Assembly (NCBI GenBank): GCA_905372835.1
Contig: CAJPQK010000001.1
Coordinates: 124,001 to 188,000 of the forward strand
DNA length: 64,000 nucleotides
Direction: 5' to 3'
Source of the DNA: Candidatus Saccharimonadota bacterium
GTDB lineage: Bacteria > Patescibacteriota > Saccharimonadia > Saccharimonadales > Saccharimonadaceae
Shown one piece after another: positions 1 to 9,410 of the stretch. A model generated the notes under the pieces. It was not told where the DNA came from and made no database searches. It was given only the letters and a program-made list of their open reading frames with translations. Position numbers and translations under genes: made by a program. Numbering within the stretch: the first letter of the stretch is position 1; each line of letters opens with the position of its first letter.

Positions 1-1
1 G

Positions 2-220
2 ATCATCAACCTGCCAGGCGCCTTGGCATTATATCTAACCGTCTCAAACGTTGCAGCATATGCGCAAAACGCCATTATCTTGAAGGGCGATAGCGACGAG
101 ATGGAAACTATTTCTAAAACACCAAATAAGTCAAAGAAAAACTCCCAAAAACCTCAAGCACGTAAGCGCGCAGCGACAGCAACTGAGGCAAAAATCACTC
201 GGATTAAGGCCAAGGAATAA
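2..220 (+). CDS. yidC: YidC/Oxa1 membrane insertase, C-terminal end (partial)
   Basis: This is the last 72 codons of a membrane protein insertase; the rest lies upstream of the window. The frame is open from base 2. The segment around LPGALALYLTVSNV matches the last transmembrane helix of YidC, whose usual form is LPAGLxLYWxVSN. A lysine- and arginine-rich tail follows, ending TRIKAKE, which fits the positively charged cytoplasmic tail that touches the ribosome. YidC inserts and folds proteins in the inner membrane. The next gene, 12 bases on, is a Jag-like RNA-binding protein, the usual yidC partner. The family call is inferred from this short piece plus the neighbour. Confidence 0.82.
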   Translation: MINLPGALALYLTVSNVAAYAQNAIILKGDSDEMETISKTPNKSKKNSQKPQARKRAATATEAKITRIKAKE

Positions 221-232
221 GGAGGAATAATC

Positions 233-691
233 ATGGATCAGCAACAAACAATCGAGTATATCAAGAAATACGTTGAAGATTTGATGGCGTTTTTCGACCT
301 GAATATAACAGCTGAAGTATCTATCGAAGAGGATATTCTGATCGTAAAAGTTCCATCAACACAGTACAACAGTTTGCTCATTGGTCGTGGTGCTGAGACG
401 CTGCGCAGTATTCAACACTTACTTTCAGCACTACTGCGCAATAGTAATGCAGCAGTGGAGCGAGTTAATCTAGATATCGCTGACTACAAACAGCAGCACG
501 CTGAGAAGCTTACTGAAAAAGCTCATGGCTGGTTCCAAGAGGTTCGAGATACTGGCGAATCCAAGACACTAGATCTCAACGCCGCTGACCGCTGGACGGT
601 GCATCACGCGGCACACGATTTTGATGATATAGAAACTCACTCGGAGGGTGAGGGTCGCGATCGACGACTTGTAATTAGCTTAAAAGATTAA
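233..691 (+). CDS. jag: Jag/KhpB-like RNA-binding protein (KH-R3H)
   Basis: Small cytoplasmic RNA-binding protein of 152 residues. A KH-type motif (LIGRGAETLRSIQHLLSAL) lies near residues 49-67. The C-terminal R3H domain carries the RxxxH signature in RWTVHH, followed by the ending RRLVISL. The N-terminal Jag_N domain of Firmicutes homologues is missing, so the protein is shorter than the usual 200 or so residues. A strong ribosome binding site (aaggaggaataatc) fixes the ATG start. In other bacteria this gene follows yidC and affects cell division and envelope growth through RNA binding, and the same order is seen here. Family assignment is confident; its targets are unknown. Confidence 0.9.
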   Translation: MDQQQTIEYIKKYVEDLMAFFDLNITAEVSIEEDILIVKVPSTQYNSLLIGRGAETLRSIQHLLSALLRNSNAAVERVNLDIADYKQQHAEKLTEKAHGWFQEVRDTGESKTLDLNAADRWTVHHAAHDFDDIETHSEGEGRDRRLVISLKD

Positions 692-698
692 AAAGCGT

Positions 699-704
699 TA
701 TAAT
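699..704 (+). promoter_or_regulatory. -10 box for the polysaccharide ABC exporter genes
   Basis: TATAAT lies 11 bases before the ATG at 716, right after the jag stop codon. No convincing -35 hexamer is seen. The transcript would have a 5' end only a few bases before the start codon, and no Shine-Dalgarno sequence is present. Confidence 0.5.
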
Positions 705-715
705 CGGACACGTAT

Positions 716-1525
716 ATGCAGGAGTTGTTTAATAAACGAAATAGAGTAATCTTACTCGAGTTGGTAAAAACTGACTTTAAATTGCGTTATCAAGGTTCAT
801 TTTTGGGAATTTTGTGGTCGGTCTTGAAACCACTCTTACTGTTTTTGGTGATGTACCTAGTGTTTGTGAAATTTTTGAAATTCACTGACGGCACAAAAAC
901 CTACCCAATTGTCTTACTCTTAGGTATTGCTCTTTGGGGATTTTTCACTGAAGCTACCTCAGTTGGCATGAACGCTATTGTCAGCAGGGGTGATTTACTG
1001 CGTAAAATCAACTTTCCAAAATACATCATCATCATCTCATCGATGTCGAGTGCGCTCATCAGCCTGTCGATCAACTTGATTGTGGTGTTAATCTTTGGCC
1101 TCATCTCTGGAGTTGACTTTACGTGGAAAGTACTTTTGGCGCCATTTAGTATCATTCAATTGTTCATCTTGGCAATGGGTGTGTCACTAATATTATCAAC
1201 ATTGTATGTCAAATTCCGTGACATCAGCCATATCTGGGATGTGATTTTACAGATATGTTTCTACAGCATCCCGATCATCTATCCACTTAGTTTGGTGTCA
1301 AATTTTCACCCAGGGGTTGCGAAAATCATGATGCTTAACCCTATTGCGCAAAGTATTCAAGACGTCCGATACAGCCTGATTGCTCCACAGACAACACCAA
1401 CTACGTGGAGTACGGTAAATAATATCTGGATTAGTTTAATCCCTGTTGTACTGACAGTTGTTGTTGTCATTATTGGTGTTATTTATTTCAGAAAAAGCAG
1501 CAAAACCTTTGCGGAGAATATGTAA
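716..1525 (+). CDS. wzm: Polysaccharide ABC transporter permease (Wzm/TagG type)
   Basis: Integral membrane subunit of an ABC-2 type exporter, 269 residues, with about six hydrophobic helices (for example near residues 34-52, 62-80, 105-125, 140-160, 170-190 and 240-262). The N-terminal segment LRYQGSFLGILWSVLKPL is characteristic of the Wzm/TagG/RfbA family, which exports lipid-linked O-antigen or teichoic acid chains. The ATPase partner follows directly with its start overlapping this stop codon (TAATG at 1523-1527), and two glycosyltransferases follow that. The substrate is inferred to be a rhamnose-containing glycan from the neighbours. Confidence 0.92.
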   Translation: MQELFNKRNRVILLELVKTDFKLRYQGSFLGILWSVLKPLLLFLVMYLVFVKFLKFTDGTKTYPIVLLLGIALWGFFTEATSVGMNAIVSRGDLLRKINFPKYIIIISSMSSALISLSINLIVVLIFGLISGVDFTWKVLLAPFSIIQLFILAMGVSLILSTLYVKFRDISHIWDVILQICFYSIPIIYPLSLVSNFHPGVAKIMMLNPIAQSIQDVRYSLIAPQTTPTTWSTVNNIWISLIPVVLTVVVVIIGVIYFRKSSKTFAENM

Positions 1526-2742
1526 TGAGTAAAAAAGCACTAGAAGTAAAAAACCTATATAAAAGCTTCAATTTACCAACTGAACAGGCAAATGGTATCA
1601 AGCAAGCCTTTGTGAACTGGACGAAGGGTGTTAAGGGTTATAAAAAACAAGAAGTTCTAAAAGACATTTCCTTTACGGTAGAAAAAGGTGATTTTTTTGG
1701 TATCGTTGGACGAAATGGTTGTGGAAAATCGACATTATTAAAGTTGATCTCTGATATCTATTCACCTGATTCTGGGGAAGTGATTGTCAACGGCAAACTC
1801 ATTCCGTTCATCGAACTTGGTGTTGGTTTCAATCCAGAGTTGACTGGTCGGGAAAACGTCTACCTGAACGGAGCGTTACTGGGTTTCTCACATGATGAAG
1901 TCGAAGATATGTATGACGAAATCGTTGATTTTGCCGAACTAGAGCAGTTTATGGATCAAAAACTGAAGAACTATTCGAGTGGTATGCAGGTGCGTTTGGC
2001 TTTTTCAATCGCTATTCGTGCTAATACCGACATTCTTGTGCTGGACGAGGTATTGGCAGTTGGCGACGAAGCCTTTCAGCGCAAGTGCTTTGAATATTTC
2101 AAACAGATCAAAAAACAGAAAAAGACGGTTATTTTAGTGACTCACGACATGGCATCGGTGCGACGTTTTTGCAATAAAGCAATTATGCTGGAGTCTGGTA
2201 AAATCGTCGCTTCAGGCGATCCAAATGAAGTCGCTAACCTGTATTCTATTGAAAACATAGAGTCAACGGCAAAGGCTGATAAGAAATCAAAGAAAAATAC
2301 TGCGTATATTCAAACAAAAGTAGAAAACAAGGTATTAACACCAAAAGATACCCTGGAAGTTGCGGTGAAATATTTTGTTCCAGAAGACAGGTCGGTTTCG
2401 TTTGGTATCTCAATTTTAGACGAAGCCTCAAACCGTATCACCTCTGTTATTGACGATGGATTTTTCATTGACGACAATAATGTTGAGATAACCTCTACCA
2501 AAAAGGGTACGTATACGTATAACTACACCTTGCCTTTGGACTTATTTAATAACCGTGACTTTGAAATTACGGCTACCTTGTTTGCTTATGATAAGAAAAA
2601 GGATTCGTATGAGCCAATTGCCTACACGACAGAAGAGGATATCAGTCAGTTTTATGTTAGAGAAAATAAGCCGAGGGGTGGTTTACTGAAGACACGTGGT
2701 TCATGGATGAGTGTGAAAAGTAAGAAGGAGAAAAAGTCATGA
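1525..2742 (+). CDS. wzt: Polysaccharide ABC transporter ATPase (Wzt type) with C-terminal glycan-binding-like domain
   Basis: ATP-binding subunit of the exporter, 405 residues. The Walker A motif GRNGCGKST is at residues 62-70, the ABC signature YSSGMQVRLA at 150-159, and Walker B DILVLDE at 169-175, followed by the switch histidine in LVTHDMAS. Beyond about residue 245 there is an extra beta-rich domain of some 150 residues. In Wzt proteins such a domain can recognise the modified end of the exported polysaccharide. It overlaps the next gene by ATGA. The two-domain layout suggests chain-end recognition before export, but the ligand cannot be told from sequence. Confidence 0.92.
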   Translation: MSKKALEVKNLYKSFNLPTEQANGIKQAFVNWTKGVKGYKKQEVLKDISFTVEKGDFFGIVGRNGCGKSTLLKLISDIYSPDSGEVIVNGKLIPFIELGVGFNPELTGRENVYLNGALLGFSHDEVEDMYDEIVDFAELEQFMDQKLKNYSSGMQVRLAFSIAIRANTDILVLDEVLAVGDEAFQRKCFEYFKQIKKQKKTVILVTHDMASVRRFCNKAIMLESGKIVASGDPNEVANLYSIENIESTAKADKKSKKNTAYIQTKVENKVLTPKDTLEVAVKYFVPEDRSVSFGISILDEASNRITSVIDDGFFIDDNNVEITSTKKGTYTYNYTLPLDLFNNRDFEITATLFAYDKKKDSYEPIAYTTEEDISQFYVRENKPRGGLLKTRGSWMSVKSKKEKKS

Positions 2743-3953
2743 GTAAACTGTACAAATTCTACACCTACACTAGGCAAAATGGGCTAGGCCAAGCTGTCAG
2801 GAAAACTCAAATATATCTGTCGAAGAAGACTGCGCCAGCCATCAAGCAGCCAATTGAAGTTATGGCCTCAATTGAAGACATCATGAACGCGGACTACATC
2901 AATCACCCGTACAAAACACCAAAGAAAAAGTCAAAAAAGAAGTCTTTGAAAATTGGTTGGGTATTGTCTCCTATTTCAAAAGGAAGTGGTGGACAAAACA
3001 CCATCACTCGTTTTGCTCGATTCTTGCAAGAACAGGGTCATGACATAACTTTTTACATCTATGAAGGAATTCACCCACAGTCACCAGCTGAAGCTAAGGC
3101 GATTTTATCAGAGAGTTTCAATTTTGATGTCGACGTAAAAAAAGTATCACAATACACTGAATCTGACGCATTGATTGCTACTGGATGGGAAACGGCCTAC
3201 CCAGTATTTAACATCGACACTAAAGCACACAAATTTTACTTTGTGCAGGATTTTGAGCCGTACTTTTATGGGCTAGGGTCAAAGGCAGTATTGGCTGAAA
3301 ACACCTACAAAATGAATTTTTACGGCATTACGGCTGGGCGTTGGCTGACAAAGAAAGTTAGCGAATACGGCATGAAAGCGGACTATTTCGACTTTGGTGC
3401 TGACATGAACATTTACCGTTTGGCAGATAAAGCCGACAAACAAAAGAAGATTTGTTTTTATGCCCGTCCAGTGACTGAGCGCCGCGCTTTTGAGTTGGGT
3501 GTCATCGCACTAGATAAATTCCACAAAAAACATCCAGAGTATACCATCGAATTCTTCGGGTGGGACGTATCGAATTATCAAATACCATTTCCATATATCA
3601 ACCGCGGCATCTTGTCTCACCAAGACGTGGCTGATTTGTACAAAGAATCTGAAGCGTGTTTAGTGTTGTCGCTCACGAATGTGTCACTCCTACCACTGGA
3701 GTTGTTGGCGGCTGGTTGTATCCCGGTGATGAATGAAGGTGAAAACAACAGCTTGGTTTTGGGTGAAAACAAATACATCCACTACGCCCCGGCCTCACCG
3801 ATTGAACTGGCTAATGAATTGTGTAATGTTGTTGAGATCAAAAATATCAATACTTATGCCAAAAAAGCTTCAGAAAGCGTCAAGGATTTGTCATGGGATG
3901 AATCATATAAGAAGGTTGAGCGTATTCTGATTCGTGAGGTGATAGGTGGCTAA
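2739..3953 (+). CDS. Glycosyltransferase, WsaF-like rhamnosyltransferase
   Basis: GT-B fold glycosyltransferase of 404 residues, similar in layout to the S-layer rhamnosyltransferase WsaF. The N-terminal Rossmann-like half begins near residue 67 with KIGWVLSPISKGSGGQNTI, followed by FVQDFEPYFYGLG. The C-terminal half contains ICFYARPVTERRAFELG and the nucleotide-sugar-binding region SLTNVSLLPLELLAAGCIP. It is coupled to wzt by an ATGA overlap and shares eight bases with the next transferase. With the complete dTDP-rhamnose pathway nearby, transfer of L-rhamnose to a growing lipid-linked glycan is likely. The exact linkage is unknown. Confidence 0.8.
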   Translation: MSKLYKFYTYTRQNGLGQAVRKTQIYLSKKTAPAIKQPIEVMASIEDIMNADYINHPYKTPKKKSKKKSLKIGWVLSPISKGSGGQNTITRFARFLQEQGHDITFYIYEGIHPQSPAEAKAILSESFNFDVDVKKVSQYTESDALIATGWETAYPVFNIDTKAHKFYFVQDFEPYFYGLGSKAVLAENTYKMNFYGITAGRWLTKKVSEYGMKADYFDFGADMNIYRLADKADKQKKICFYARPVTERRAFELGVIALDKFHKKHPEYTIEFFGWDVSNYQIPFPYINRGILSHQDVADLYKESEACLVLSLTNVSLLPLELLAAGCIPVMNEGENNSLVLGENKYIHYAPASPIELANELCNVVEIKNINTYAKKASESVKDLSWDESYKKVERILIREVIGG

Positions 3954-4950
3954 CAACACGCAAAAAATCGATATCACCGTTTTTATCCCGACGTATTTTG
4001 GTGAGGATTATTTGGACGATCTGCTAAAAATGGTGTTCAAACAAAAAATCGATAAAACCTATGAAGTTTTGATTTATGATACAAGCTCCACGGATAAAAC
4101 ACCAAAAATCATCAAAAAATATGCTAAAAAACACCCAAACTTACGGTATAAAACCATCACAAAAGAGGAATATGGTCACGGTAAGACGCGGGCTGCCGCC
4201 GCTCATGATGCAAAAGGCGACATCGTGGTTTATCTGTCGCAAGACGCTACGCCCGCTCATAAATATTGGCTATACGAGATGACGAAACCATTTGAATTGT
4301 CAGATCGTATCATTAGTGTTATGGGAAAACAAGACCCACGGCCAACTACCTTTCCCTTGTTGAAGCGCGAAATTATGGGTGTGTTCAATGGCTTTGGTCC
4401 TGATTTTGGAACAACATTGTTTTACAAAGATTCTTTTATCAAAAAGCAGGAAACTTATGACAAGGTGGCGTTTTACTCTGATGTTAACTCAGCTGCCCGT
4501 CGCAGTTATTTGACTGGTGAATTGCCATACCAAGATGTTCCGTATGCCGAAGATCAATTGTTTGGCCGTGATGTCATCAACGCGGGCTATATGAAAGCCT
4601 ATGCTTCCAGAGGTAATGTGTTGCATTCTAATGAATTCAAACTGCGTGAATACAAAATGCGAATGTTTGACGAGACGATGGGGCTTCGTCGTGTGGGTAT
4701 TGATGTGCCGCTACCGACTATTTCTCAGATAACTAAAATGGTCATCATCGGGTGGATTCGTGACACGTTATTTACGCTGCGTGATAAACAATATTCACGG
4801 AAAAGAAAGCTATTCTATCTGGTGCTCAACATCTTTTACAATATAGAAAAGTGGCGTGGTGTACGCCGGGCAGTGTTGACAAAATTAGACGATCACACGG
4901 CGATCGATAAATATTCATTAGAGCACGTTGAAGCAAAATCAAAAAGCTAG
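3946..4950 (+). CDS. Family 2 glycosyltransferase, probable rhamnosyltransferase
   Basis: GT-A fold transferase of 334 residues, read from a GTG start that overlaps the previous gene by eight bases. The N-terminus DITVFIPTYFGEDYLDDLL and the segment YGHGKTRAAAAHDAKGDI, followed by YLSQDATP, match rhamnosyltransferases of the RgpB/RfbF kind, in which QDA takes the place of the DxD metal-binding motif. YAEDQLFGRDVINAGY looks like the catalytic ED motif. It probably adds rhamnose in the same cytoplasmic assembly line as the genes before it. Acceptor and linkage are not visible. Confidence 0.82.
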   Translation: MANNTQKIDITVFIPTYFGEDYLDDLLKMVFKQKIDKTYEVLIYDTSSTDKTPKIIKKYAKKHPNLRYKTITKEEYGHGKTRAAAAHDAKGDIVVYLSQDATPAHKYWLYEMTKPFELSDRIISVMGKQDPRPTTFPLLKREIMGVFNGFGPDFGTTLFYKDSFIKKQETYDKVAFYSDVNSAARRSYLTGELPYQDVPYAEDQLFGRDVINAGYMKAYASRGNVLHSNEFKLREYKMRMFDETMGLRRVGIDVPLPTISQITKMVIIGWIRDTLFTLRDKQYSRKRKLFYLVLNIFYNIEKWRGVRRAVLTKLDDHTAIDKYSLEHVEAKSKS

Positions 4951-4958
4951 CGTTTAGT

Positions 4959-4987
4959 TTGAAAAAATTGATTTTTTACTGTATCAT
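4959..4987 (+). promoter_or_regulatory. Promoter for the surface-protein gene pair
   Basis: TTGAAA at 4959-4964 and TATCAT at 4982-4987 are separated by 17 bases, a good sigma-70 spacing. The ATG at 5000 follows 12 bases after the -10 box. Confidence 0.45.
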
Positions 4988-4999
4988 TATCCCAGGGTA

Positions 5000-5605
5000 A
5001 TGACTATGAAACAGAAAAAACTTTCTAAACTATCACGCAAAAAAATTATCATCATATCACTAGTGGCAGTAATTATTGTTGCTGGCTCGTATGTGGCGGC
5101 AGCTTACTATAATAAATGGCTGCCATTCTCAGATCAGGACAAGGCTTTTACGGTTGACGATCAAGGTCGTGGAGTAAATCCAAACAAAACTAAAACTGAG
5201 AAAAAAGATACCAAAAATGTCGAGGACAACCCAGACAATAAGTCAGCTCGACCAAATACTGACGTGACACCGCAGCCAAAGACCGACCCTCAAACAAAAA
5301 AGCGATCAGTCTATGTGCTAATGACCAGTGTTGAGCAATCAGTCGATAAGCACACCATTACGGCTAGTGGATTTGTGACAAATGCTGTTGAACAAGATGG
5401 TAAGTGTACCTATGTGTTTACGCTGGGTAATCGAGTCGTCAAAAAGACAGCCGGAGCAACTCCTGGCCCAAGCTCAACATCATGTGAAACGATGCGTGTG
5501 AGTAGGGATGAACTAGGGGCTGCTGGTAAATGGACGGTATCAATTGAATATGCGTCAGGTAGGTCTCAAGGTGTAGCTGATGGTATGACGGTGGTGGTTG
5601 AATAG
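5000..5605 (+). CDS. Membrane-anchored extracytoplasmic protein, unknown function
   Basis: A 201-residue protein not assigned to a family. It has a basic N-terminus, then one hydrophobic helix (about residues 16-36, IIIISLVAVIIVAGSYVAAAYY), a polar linker rich in Lys, Asp, Asn and Pro up to about residue 100, and a small C-terminal domain with two cysteines (near KCTYVFTLGN and SSTSCETM) that could form a disulfide outside the cell. The C-terminal part looks like a beta-sandwich. The stop codon abuts the start of the large secreted protein that follows, so the two are probably co-expressed and may act together at the surface. Confidence 0.65.
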   Translation: MTMKQKKLSKLSRKKIIIISLVAVIIVAGSYVAAAYYNKWLPFSDQDKAFTVDDQGRGVNPNKTKTEKKDTKNVEDNPDNKSARPNTDVTPQPKTDPQTKKRSVYVLMTSVEQSVDKHTITASGFVTNAVEQDGKCTYVFTLGNRVVKKTAGATPGPSSTSCETMRVSRDELGAAGKWTVSIEYASGRSQGVADGMTVVVE

Positions 5606-7930
5606 ATGAAAAAAGTATTAGGATTATTACTGAGTGTAACCTTTGCGGTTATTATCTCCCAGGGAGCTGGGGCTTCAGGCTTCAATCCTGGTAGAATTAT
5701 TGACGATGAGATTTTTTATGACTCACGAGCCATGGGCTCTGCGGCGGCGGTACAGCGGTTTATCGAACAACACACGCCAGCGTGTGACACGTGGGGTACT
5801 GGCCCTTCTGGACACGGTAACACTAAAGCACAGTATGCAGCACAGCGCGGCTGGCATGGTCCGCCGTATGTTTGTTTGCAGAATTATCACGAGAATCCAA
5901 ACAACGGTGAAAACTCCTTTGATCGTGGGGGCGGTGCTTTTCCTGGTGGTATTAGTGCTGGTCAGATCATCTGGGATGCTGCGCAGCGATATCAGATAAA
6001 TCCGCAAGTGTTATTAGTGATGCTACGAAAAGAGTCAGCAGGTCCACTGTTTGCCGACTCGTGGCCACTGCGGTCACAATACAAATATGCCATGGGATAT
6101 GCCTGTCCTGATAGTGGCCCGGGATATACTGCTAATTGTAGTTCAGAATTGGGCGGGTTTTATAAGCAGGTGAATAAGGCCGCTTGGCAATTACGAAAAT
6201 ATCGCAATGAAATCCAAAACTATAATTACCGACCAGGTCGAGTCAATAGAATCTTGTATAACCCAAACCCTGCTTGTGGCTACCGAGATGTGTATATCGA
6301 GAATTACGCAACGGCTAGTTTGTACATCTATACGCCATACGTACCAAACGATGCCGCACTGGCGGCTTATCCTGGCACGGCACACTGTGGAGCATACGGC
6401 AACCGCAACTTCTTCTATATGTTTAGGGAGTGGTTTGGAAGTACTCACGTCAACAGTACCTTGCTGAGATCTCATGACAACGCAACAGTTTACTTGGTGT
6501 CTGATAATGTTAAGTATCCAGTGCCGAACTATGACATTTTGGCGGCATTATCTCCTCTGGGTGGTGTTGGTTTCGTGTCTCAATCGTATCTAGATAAGAT
6601 TCCGACAGGCCAAGTGGCGAACCGATTGATGCGATCACCTGATGGTACTGTGTATTTCTATGATTCTGGCATCAGACTGGCGTTTACAACCTGTGCCATG
6701 GTGGCGCAATACGGTATGGATTGTGGCCATAGCATGCTACTCACCGAGGCGCAAGTGAATAAGTTCTATCACGGTCCGCGCATGGGGCACGGCTATAAGA
6801 CAACTAGTGGTAAGCGATTCTATATCCAAAACGGTACGCGCCGTGAAGTTTTGGATGACAAATCATTAGCTTTGCAACAATACGATCAAGGATATAATGT
6901 GCTGGGCGAATCAGCCATTCAATACCTACCATATGGCGCACCAGTCGTCAGAGAGGCAGCGGTCGTGAGAAATAGGGATACTGGTCATCAAAAACTGATC
7001 AGTAACGGAACGCTGCATAACATCAGGCACTCTGAATATGTTGACCAAACCCTACAGTCACTTGGTGGCGGAGTATTACAACAGGAAAGCATCAATAAAC
7101 TACCGCAAACCGAACAAACAGTGGATGATTATGTTAAGAATCCAGCCGGGGAGACATTCCTTATCACCAACCAAGGCAAAAAGAAGGTGACAAAACCACA
7201 AGATATACCAGTCAGTCCGCTGGCGCTGTCAGACGAAACAGTTCGTTCTTTGCCTGGAGCTGGAGCGCTGGATGAGGTCGTGACGCTAAAATCGTCAGAC
7301 AATGGCACAGTATATGTCATGGAATCACGCCAGAAACGACCGATAGTTGCTATGGAGGATGTATTTGCTATCACTAAAACTGAGCGACCAACTATTGCCT
7401 GGCTGTCGGGTGAAACTATCCGAAAGATTCCTTCAGGCAACGTGGTCTTTGCGCCGGGTAAGATGGTAAAAGCACCTTCTAATGGTACGGTATATGTTTC
7501 TGATGGATATGACACACTCATCCCGTTGTCACACTTTGATCAAGCTGCTGATTTGGGTGTTAATGGCGCCATCCGTCAAGTTGATGACAAAGTGGTTGAA
7601 AAATATAAAGTCAGCAACCGAGTCTTATCCCCATATGTCAGCTGCGAAGGACACAACTATCTGGGTATGGGCGGTAAGTTATATGAGTTAAATCTACCAT
7701 TACAAAACCCATATCCACTGCAGAGCAAAACATGCGCCATGCTGGCTAAAGAAGCAAAACTACCGCAGTTCGTGGGTGATCCAGGTGGCACCATCTATCA
7801 TCTGAAAAATGGAACCCTGCACCCGATTCGTAGTTGGCAAAAATTCGTTGATCTTAATAAAGAAAACCTCCCTATCGTTAAGATTTCTTATATAACAGTT
7901 GGTCTGTTGGCTAAGGGTGAACTCATATAG
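5606..7930 (+). CDS. Large secreted protein: lysozyme-like domain plus repeated beta units
   Basis: A 774-residue exported protein. A signal peptide (about residues 1-24, ending GAGASG) is followed by a domain containing INPQVLLVMLRKES and YAMGYACPDSGP, which resembles the lysozyme-like domain of actinobacterial surface proteins; the glutamate in KES could be catalytic. From about residue 285 come eight or so degenerate repeats of the form GTVYxxxxGxxxPI, for example NATVYLVSDNVKYPVPN, GTVYFYDSGIRLAF, GTVYVMESRQKRPI and GTIYHLKNGTLHPI, as in beta-propeller-like folds. No sortase motif or C-terminal anchor is seen. A role in host-surface contact or wall cutting is inference. Confidence 0.75.
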   Translation: MKKVLGLLLSVTFAVIISQGAGASGFNPGRIIDDEIFYDSRAMGSAAAVQRFIEQHTPACDTWGTGPSGHGNTKAQYAAQRGWHGPPYVCLQNYHENPNNGENSFDRGGGAFPGGISAGQIIWDAAQRYQINPQVLLVMLRKESAGPLFADSWPLRSQYKYAMGYACPDSGPGYTANCSSELGGFYKQVNKAAWQLRKYRNEIQNYNYRPGRVNRILYNPNPACGYRDVYIENYATASLYIYTPYVPNDAALAAYPGTAHCGAYGNRNFFYMFREWFGSTHVNSTLLRSHDNATVYLVSDNVKYPVPNYDILAALSPLGGVGFVSQSYLDKIPTGQVANRLMRSPDGTVYFYDSGIRLAFTTCAMVAQYGMDCGHSMLLTEAQVNKFYHGPRMGHGYKTTSGKRFYIQNGTRREVLDDKSLALQQYDQGYNVLGESAIQYLPYGAPVVREAAVVRNRDTGHQKLISNGTLHNIRHSEYVDQTLQSLGGGVLQQESINKLPQTEQTVDDYVKNPAGETFLITNQGKKKVTKPQDIPVSPLALSDETVRSLPGAGALDEVVTLKSSDNGTVYVMESRQKRPIVAMEDVFAITKTERPTIAWLSGETIRKIPSGNVVFAPGKMVKAPSNGTVYVSDGYDTLIPLSHFDQAADLGVNGAIRQVDDKVVEKYKVSNRVLSPYVSCEGHNYLGMGGKLYELNLPLQNPYPLQSKTCAMLAKEAKLPQFVGDPGGTIYHLKNGTLHPIRSWQKFVDLNKENLPIVKISYITVGLLAKGELI

Positions 7931-7950
7931 CAAAACAGCGAACATAAGTG

Positions 7951-7956
7951 TATAAT
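7951..7956 (+). promoter_or_regulatory. -10 box for the DUF2142 gene
   Basis: TATAAT lies nine bases before the ATG at 7966 in the short gap after the secreted protein. No good -35 hexamer and no ribosome binding site are visible, so the messenger would start almost at the ATG. Confidence 0.5.
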
Positions 7957-7965
7957 TAGTGCTAT

Positions 7966-9396
7966 ATGAATATGGTGCGAGAGAAGCTTGATACTATCAA
8001 GAAAAAGTTAGTGTTGTTGTGTAGCCAGCCACATAAAGTTTATCTTATAATTGGGTTCATTGGCGCATTAGGTTTTGCGGTCATCACTCCTCCATTTCAA
8101 GGTCCTGATGAGCCGGAGCATTATATTCGTGTGCAATATATTGCACATGGACATGTTATACCAGTTAACCCAAAGAGTACTGGCGCTAGTTTGCCAAAAT
8201 CTGTTGGTGATACGCTGAGACTAACTTTCTATGATGATGAGATTCGTGGCTTTTCAGCTAAAAAATATGATTTTAACCGCACTAAACAAGCCGTCAAAAA
8301 ATCGTTAAACTCAAGTGAGCGGTATCAGCCGCCGATGGTTTCATACAACTTCTTAACCTATTTACCAGCTGTTCCAGGCGTATTCTTGGCTAATGTCTTT
8401 AATCTTAGCCCGGTCATTTCTCTTTATGTCGCACGAATATTATTAGCTTTAGCATCAGTAATAATAGTTTATTTTGCCATTAAACTGTTACCAGGTAAGA
8501 AATATCTATTTACGTTTGTCGCGCTACTACCAATGATGTTGTTCCAGCAATCTATGGTGGGAACGGACGGAGTATCATACGCGATATTCATGTTATTCCT
8601 GGCATATATGTTACGCTTATACACACAGTCAACAGATATACAGCGTAGTCAGTGGATTAAATTGGCTTTACTATGTGGTGCAATTGTTTGGTCTAAACCA
8701 TTACTATATCTATTTTTGCCACTGATCATCATTTTGGTAAAAAAGAAGCATTTTTGGCGTTGGTCAATAATAGCCGCGGTTATTAGTGTGTTGCTACTTG
8801 GAGCTAATATGTTGATGGCGGATAACGCAGGCGAATATGAATACAGAAGTGATTCATTACCTCAAAATATACAATCAGATAAACAATTACAGAATCTCAA
8901 AGAACATCCAAAGCGGGGACCGCGTGTCCTGTGGAACTCATATATGACGTCGTTTGGTGATGATGAGGCTCGAGGCGTGATTGGTACCTTTGGTGCGGCA
9001 GATGCACTATATCCATTATGGATGGGTTATATATATATCTTTGTACTGGGAATGACAGCGACAGTATCATTAGGAAAAAACAAGAGTAAGCTTACCATCC
9101 CAAACTCCTGGCGTTGGCTAGCAGTGGGTCTGGCTGTGGTGCATTTTATTGCAGTCAATTTAGCCATCTATCTGACTTATACGCCGTATAATTTTGACAT
9201 CATCTACGGGGTGCAGGGCCGTTATTTCTTGCCAACACTCATCATTATTTTTATGGCGATATTTTGGGGTCGAGGGGCTGAGTTAAAGCCGCAAGATAAG
9301 AAAAATATCATCACAATTTCATCATTACTCGTCTTGTCGTTGGTGATGATGGCATTACTGATAACGTTCCAGCGGTATTTCATGTATACCCCGTAA
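7966..9396 (+). CDS. DUF2142 multi-pass membrane protein
   Basis: Integral membrane protein of 476 residues with about ten hydrophobic helices. The extracytoplasmic segment after the first helix, PPFQGPDEPEHYIRVQYI, is the hallmark of the DUF2142 family, in which the acidic residues resemble the catalytic loop of GT-C glycosyltransferases. Members usually lie in polysaccharide clusters. Here it stands between the secreted protein and the Wzx-like flippase. It may transfer a sugar from a lipid carrier on the outer face of the membrane, but this is not shown for the family. Confidence 0.82.
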   Translation: MNMVREKLDTIKKKLVLLCSQPHKVYLIIGFIGALGFAVITPPFQGPDEPEHYIRVQYIAHGHVIPVNPKSTGASLPKSVGDTLRLTFYDDEIRGFSAKKYDFNRTKQAVKKSLNSSERYQPPMVSYNFLTYLPAVPGVFLANVFNLSPVISLYVARILLALASVIIVYFAIKLLPGKKYLFTFVALLPMMLFQQSMVGTDGVSYAIFMLFLAYMLRLYTQSTDIQRSQWIKLALLCGAIVWSKPLLYLFLPLIIILVKKKHFWRWSIIAAVISVLLLGANMLMADNAGEYEYRSDSLPQNIQSDKQLQNLKEHPKRGPRVLWNSYMTSFGDDEARGVIGTFGAADALYPLWMGYIYIFVLGMTATVSLGKNKSKLTIPNSWRWLAVGLAVVHFIAVNLAIYLTYTPYNFDIIYGVQGRYFLPTLIIIFMAIFWGRGAELKPQDKKNIITISSLLVLSLVMMALLITFQRYFMYTP

Positions 9397-9410
9397 GGTG
9401 AGGTGATTGT

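Noticed and set aside
5723..6475. Open frames on both strands inside the secreted protein gene
   Set aside because: They have no RBS and low-quality compositions, and lie fully within a gene with a signal peptide and clear repeats.
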